DNA from: an uncultured Clostridia bacterium
Lineage (GTDB): Bacteria; Bacillota; Clostridia; Christensenellales; UBA1242
Length of the DNA stretch: 6,188 nt
Direction: 5' to 3'
Assembly: GCA_944376785.1 (NCBI GenBank)
Contig: CALWDV010000063.1
Coordinates: 1-6,188 of the forward strand
Below, piece after piece: positions 5,686 to 6,188 of this stretch. Made by a program: the position numbers and the translations under genes. Position 1 is the stretch's first letter. Each line of letters starts with the position of its first letter. The notes beneath the pieces are model-generated. The model made no database searches. It was not told where the DNA came from and was given only the letters and a program-made list of their open reading frames with translations.

Positions 5686-5710
5686 GTGCTTATGTGCCTA
5701 ATATTTTTTT
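5676..5710 (+). terminator. Intrinsic terminator of the pfl operon, overlapping the pflA stop
   Basis: AAAATATTAGG (5676-5686) pairs perfectly with CCTAATATTTT (5697-5707). Inside, TGC/GTG can extend the stem by two G-U pairs and one C-G pair, leaving the loop TTAT. The T run continues to 5710. The TAG stop of pflA (5683-5685) is in the left arm. Confidence 0.85.
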
Positions 5711-5746
5711 AACGTTTTTGTCATATTTAACGTTTTTTATTCATAC
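5709..5746 (+). repeat. Imperfect tandem duplication of about 18-20 bases upstream of tspO
   Basis: TTAACGTTTTTGTCATAT (5709-5726) is followed directly by TTAACGTTTTTTATTCATAC (5727-5746). Both units share TTAACGTTTTT and a later TCATA. The pair fills most of the gap between the pflA terminator and the tspO start. It may be a binding site pair or a chance duplication in AT-rich DNA. Confidence 0.5.
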
Positions 5747-5759
5747 GATATAGTATGAA
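5740..5759. promoter_or_regulatory. Inverted repeat spanning the tspO start codon
   Basis: TTCATAC (5740-5746) and GTATGAA (5753-5759) are perfect 7-bp arms around the spacer GATATA. The right arm contains the tspO ATG (5755-5757). It could be a repressor site, or in RNA a hairpin that hides the start codon. Both roles are inferred. Confidence 0.45.
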
Positions 5760-6188
5760 AAAGAATTTGTTATTAAAATATATAGTTATTGTCATAAGTG
5801 TGGCACTTGTTGCCATAATTGGTGGAATATTCACAAATATGGGAATGGAATGGTATGAAAATCTTTTAAAGCCAAGCCAATGGCCACCCAAGTTTTTATT
5901 TCCGTTAGTTTGGAGTTTAGTTTATGTTTTTAGCATTATTGTTTTAGTTATGCTTGTAAAAAACAAAAACTATCACACAAAAAAACTTGTTTTAATTTTT
6001 ATTATTAATGGCATTTTAAATGTTTTATGGTGTTTATTGTTTTTTGTTTTTCATCAACTATTTTTAGGTCAAGTAATAATAATAATTAATTTAATTATGT
6101 CGTTTGTGTTAATAAATAAATTGGAAGATGCAGGAAACTTTTATTTTTATTTGTTAAGCATTTATCCAATTTGGCTAAGCATTGCAAC
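5755..6188 (+). CDS. tspO: TspO/MBR family membrane protein, 3' end cut by window edge
   Basis: The 144 residues seen match the TspO/MBR (translocator protein/peripheral benzodiazepine receptor) family of five-helix membrane proteins, which bind porphyrins and cholesterol-like ligands and have been linked to tetrapyrrole and stress responses. Helix 1 is at about 9-27. The diagnostic loop is W33-Y34...L38-K39-P40...W43-P44-P45, then F49..V52-W53..L55..Y57. Helix 3 carries L88-N89-V90-L91-W92, and the last helix begins L133-L134...Y137-P138..W140. Only about 10-20 residues should be missing, since family members are near 155-160 long. The frame has a TAA at 5728-5730 and no other usual start codon before the ATG at 5755, so this start is the only likely one, yet no AGGAG-type site precedes it. 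The pfl terminator lies upstream, so the gene should have its own promoter, but I found none that is convincing. The role in this anaerobe is unknown. Confidence 0.9.
   Translation, partial: MKKNLLLKYIVIVISVALVAIIGGIFTNMGMEWYENLLKPSQWPPKFLFPLVWSLVYVFSIIVLVMLVKNKNYHTKKLVLIFIINGILNVLWCLLFFVFHQLFLGQVIIIINLIMSFVLINKLEDAGNFYFYLLSIYPIWLSIA

Noticed and set aside
1..6188. tRNA or rRNA genes, CRISPR repeats, insertion sequences, attachment sites or replication origins
   Set aside because: Reading both strands showed no spaced repeats, transposase frames, cloverleaf-like or rRNA-like stretches; nearly all the sequence is coding with gaps below 140 bases.

Overview
The window comes from a low-GC (strongly AT-rich), strictly anaerobic bacterium, most likely a Firmicutes/Clostridia-type gut organism. 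This is inferred from the A+T-rich codon use, AGGAG-type ribosome binding sites, short intergenic gaps, compact hairpin/T-run terminators and the gene content: pyruvate formate-lyase with its activase, a superoxide reductase, and an Fe-S thioredoxin reductase subunit. The species cannot be named from the sequence. The genes whose ends are seen stop with TAA or TAG, and nothing suggests a non-standard code.

Layout. (1) At the left edge is the 3' end of a small hydrophobic membrane protein on the + strand. It converges on a four-gene minus-strand operon, and the two share a bidirectional terminator (about 293-324). (2) The minus-strand operon reads from right to left: a cysteine-rich ArsR-family regulator (1534-1235), thioredoxin (1232-924), two-iron desulfoferrodoxin/superoxide reductase (909-541), and a small ferredoxin-thioredoxin-reductase-type Fe-S protein (538-323). 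Gaps are 2 to 14 bases. A sigma-70-type promoter with a 20-bp palindrome over its spacer and -10 box precedes the regulator, which suggests autoregulation. (3) Divergent from it is a monocistronic CorA-type divalent cation transporter gene (1667-2569) with its own extended -10 promoter and terminator. (4) pflB (2706-4958) and pflA (4972-5685) form a two-gene operon for the glycyl-radical pyruvate formate-lyase and its radical-SAM activase, closed by a terminator that overlaps the pflA stop. (5) A TspO/MBR family membrane protein gene starts at 5755 and is cut by the right edge.

How they fit together. The minus-strand operon looks like a self-regulated oxidative-stress or thiol-redox unit: a sensor repressor, an enzyme that removes superoxide without making O2, thioredoxin, and an Fe-S protein that could pass ferredoxin electrons to thioredoxin. 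PFL, whose glycyl radical is destroyed by oxygen, and TspO, a family linked to tetrapyrroles and oxidative stress, lie on the same stretch, but a functional link is only inferred. The individual families are all known. The most novel-looking item is the combination and regulation of the ArsR-Trx-SOR-FTR operon, including the cysteine pattern of the regulator and the reduced FTR module.
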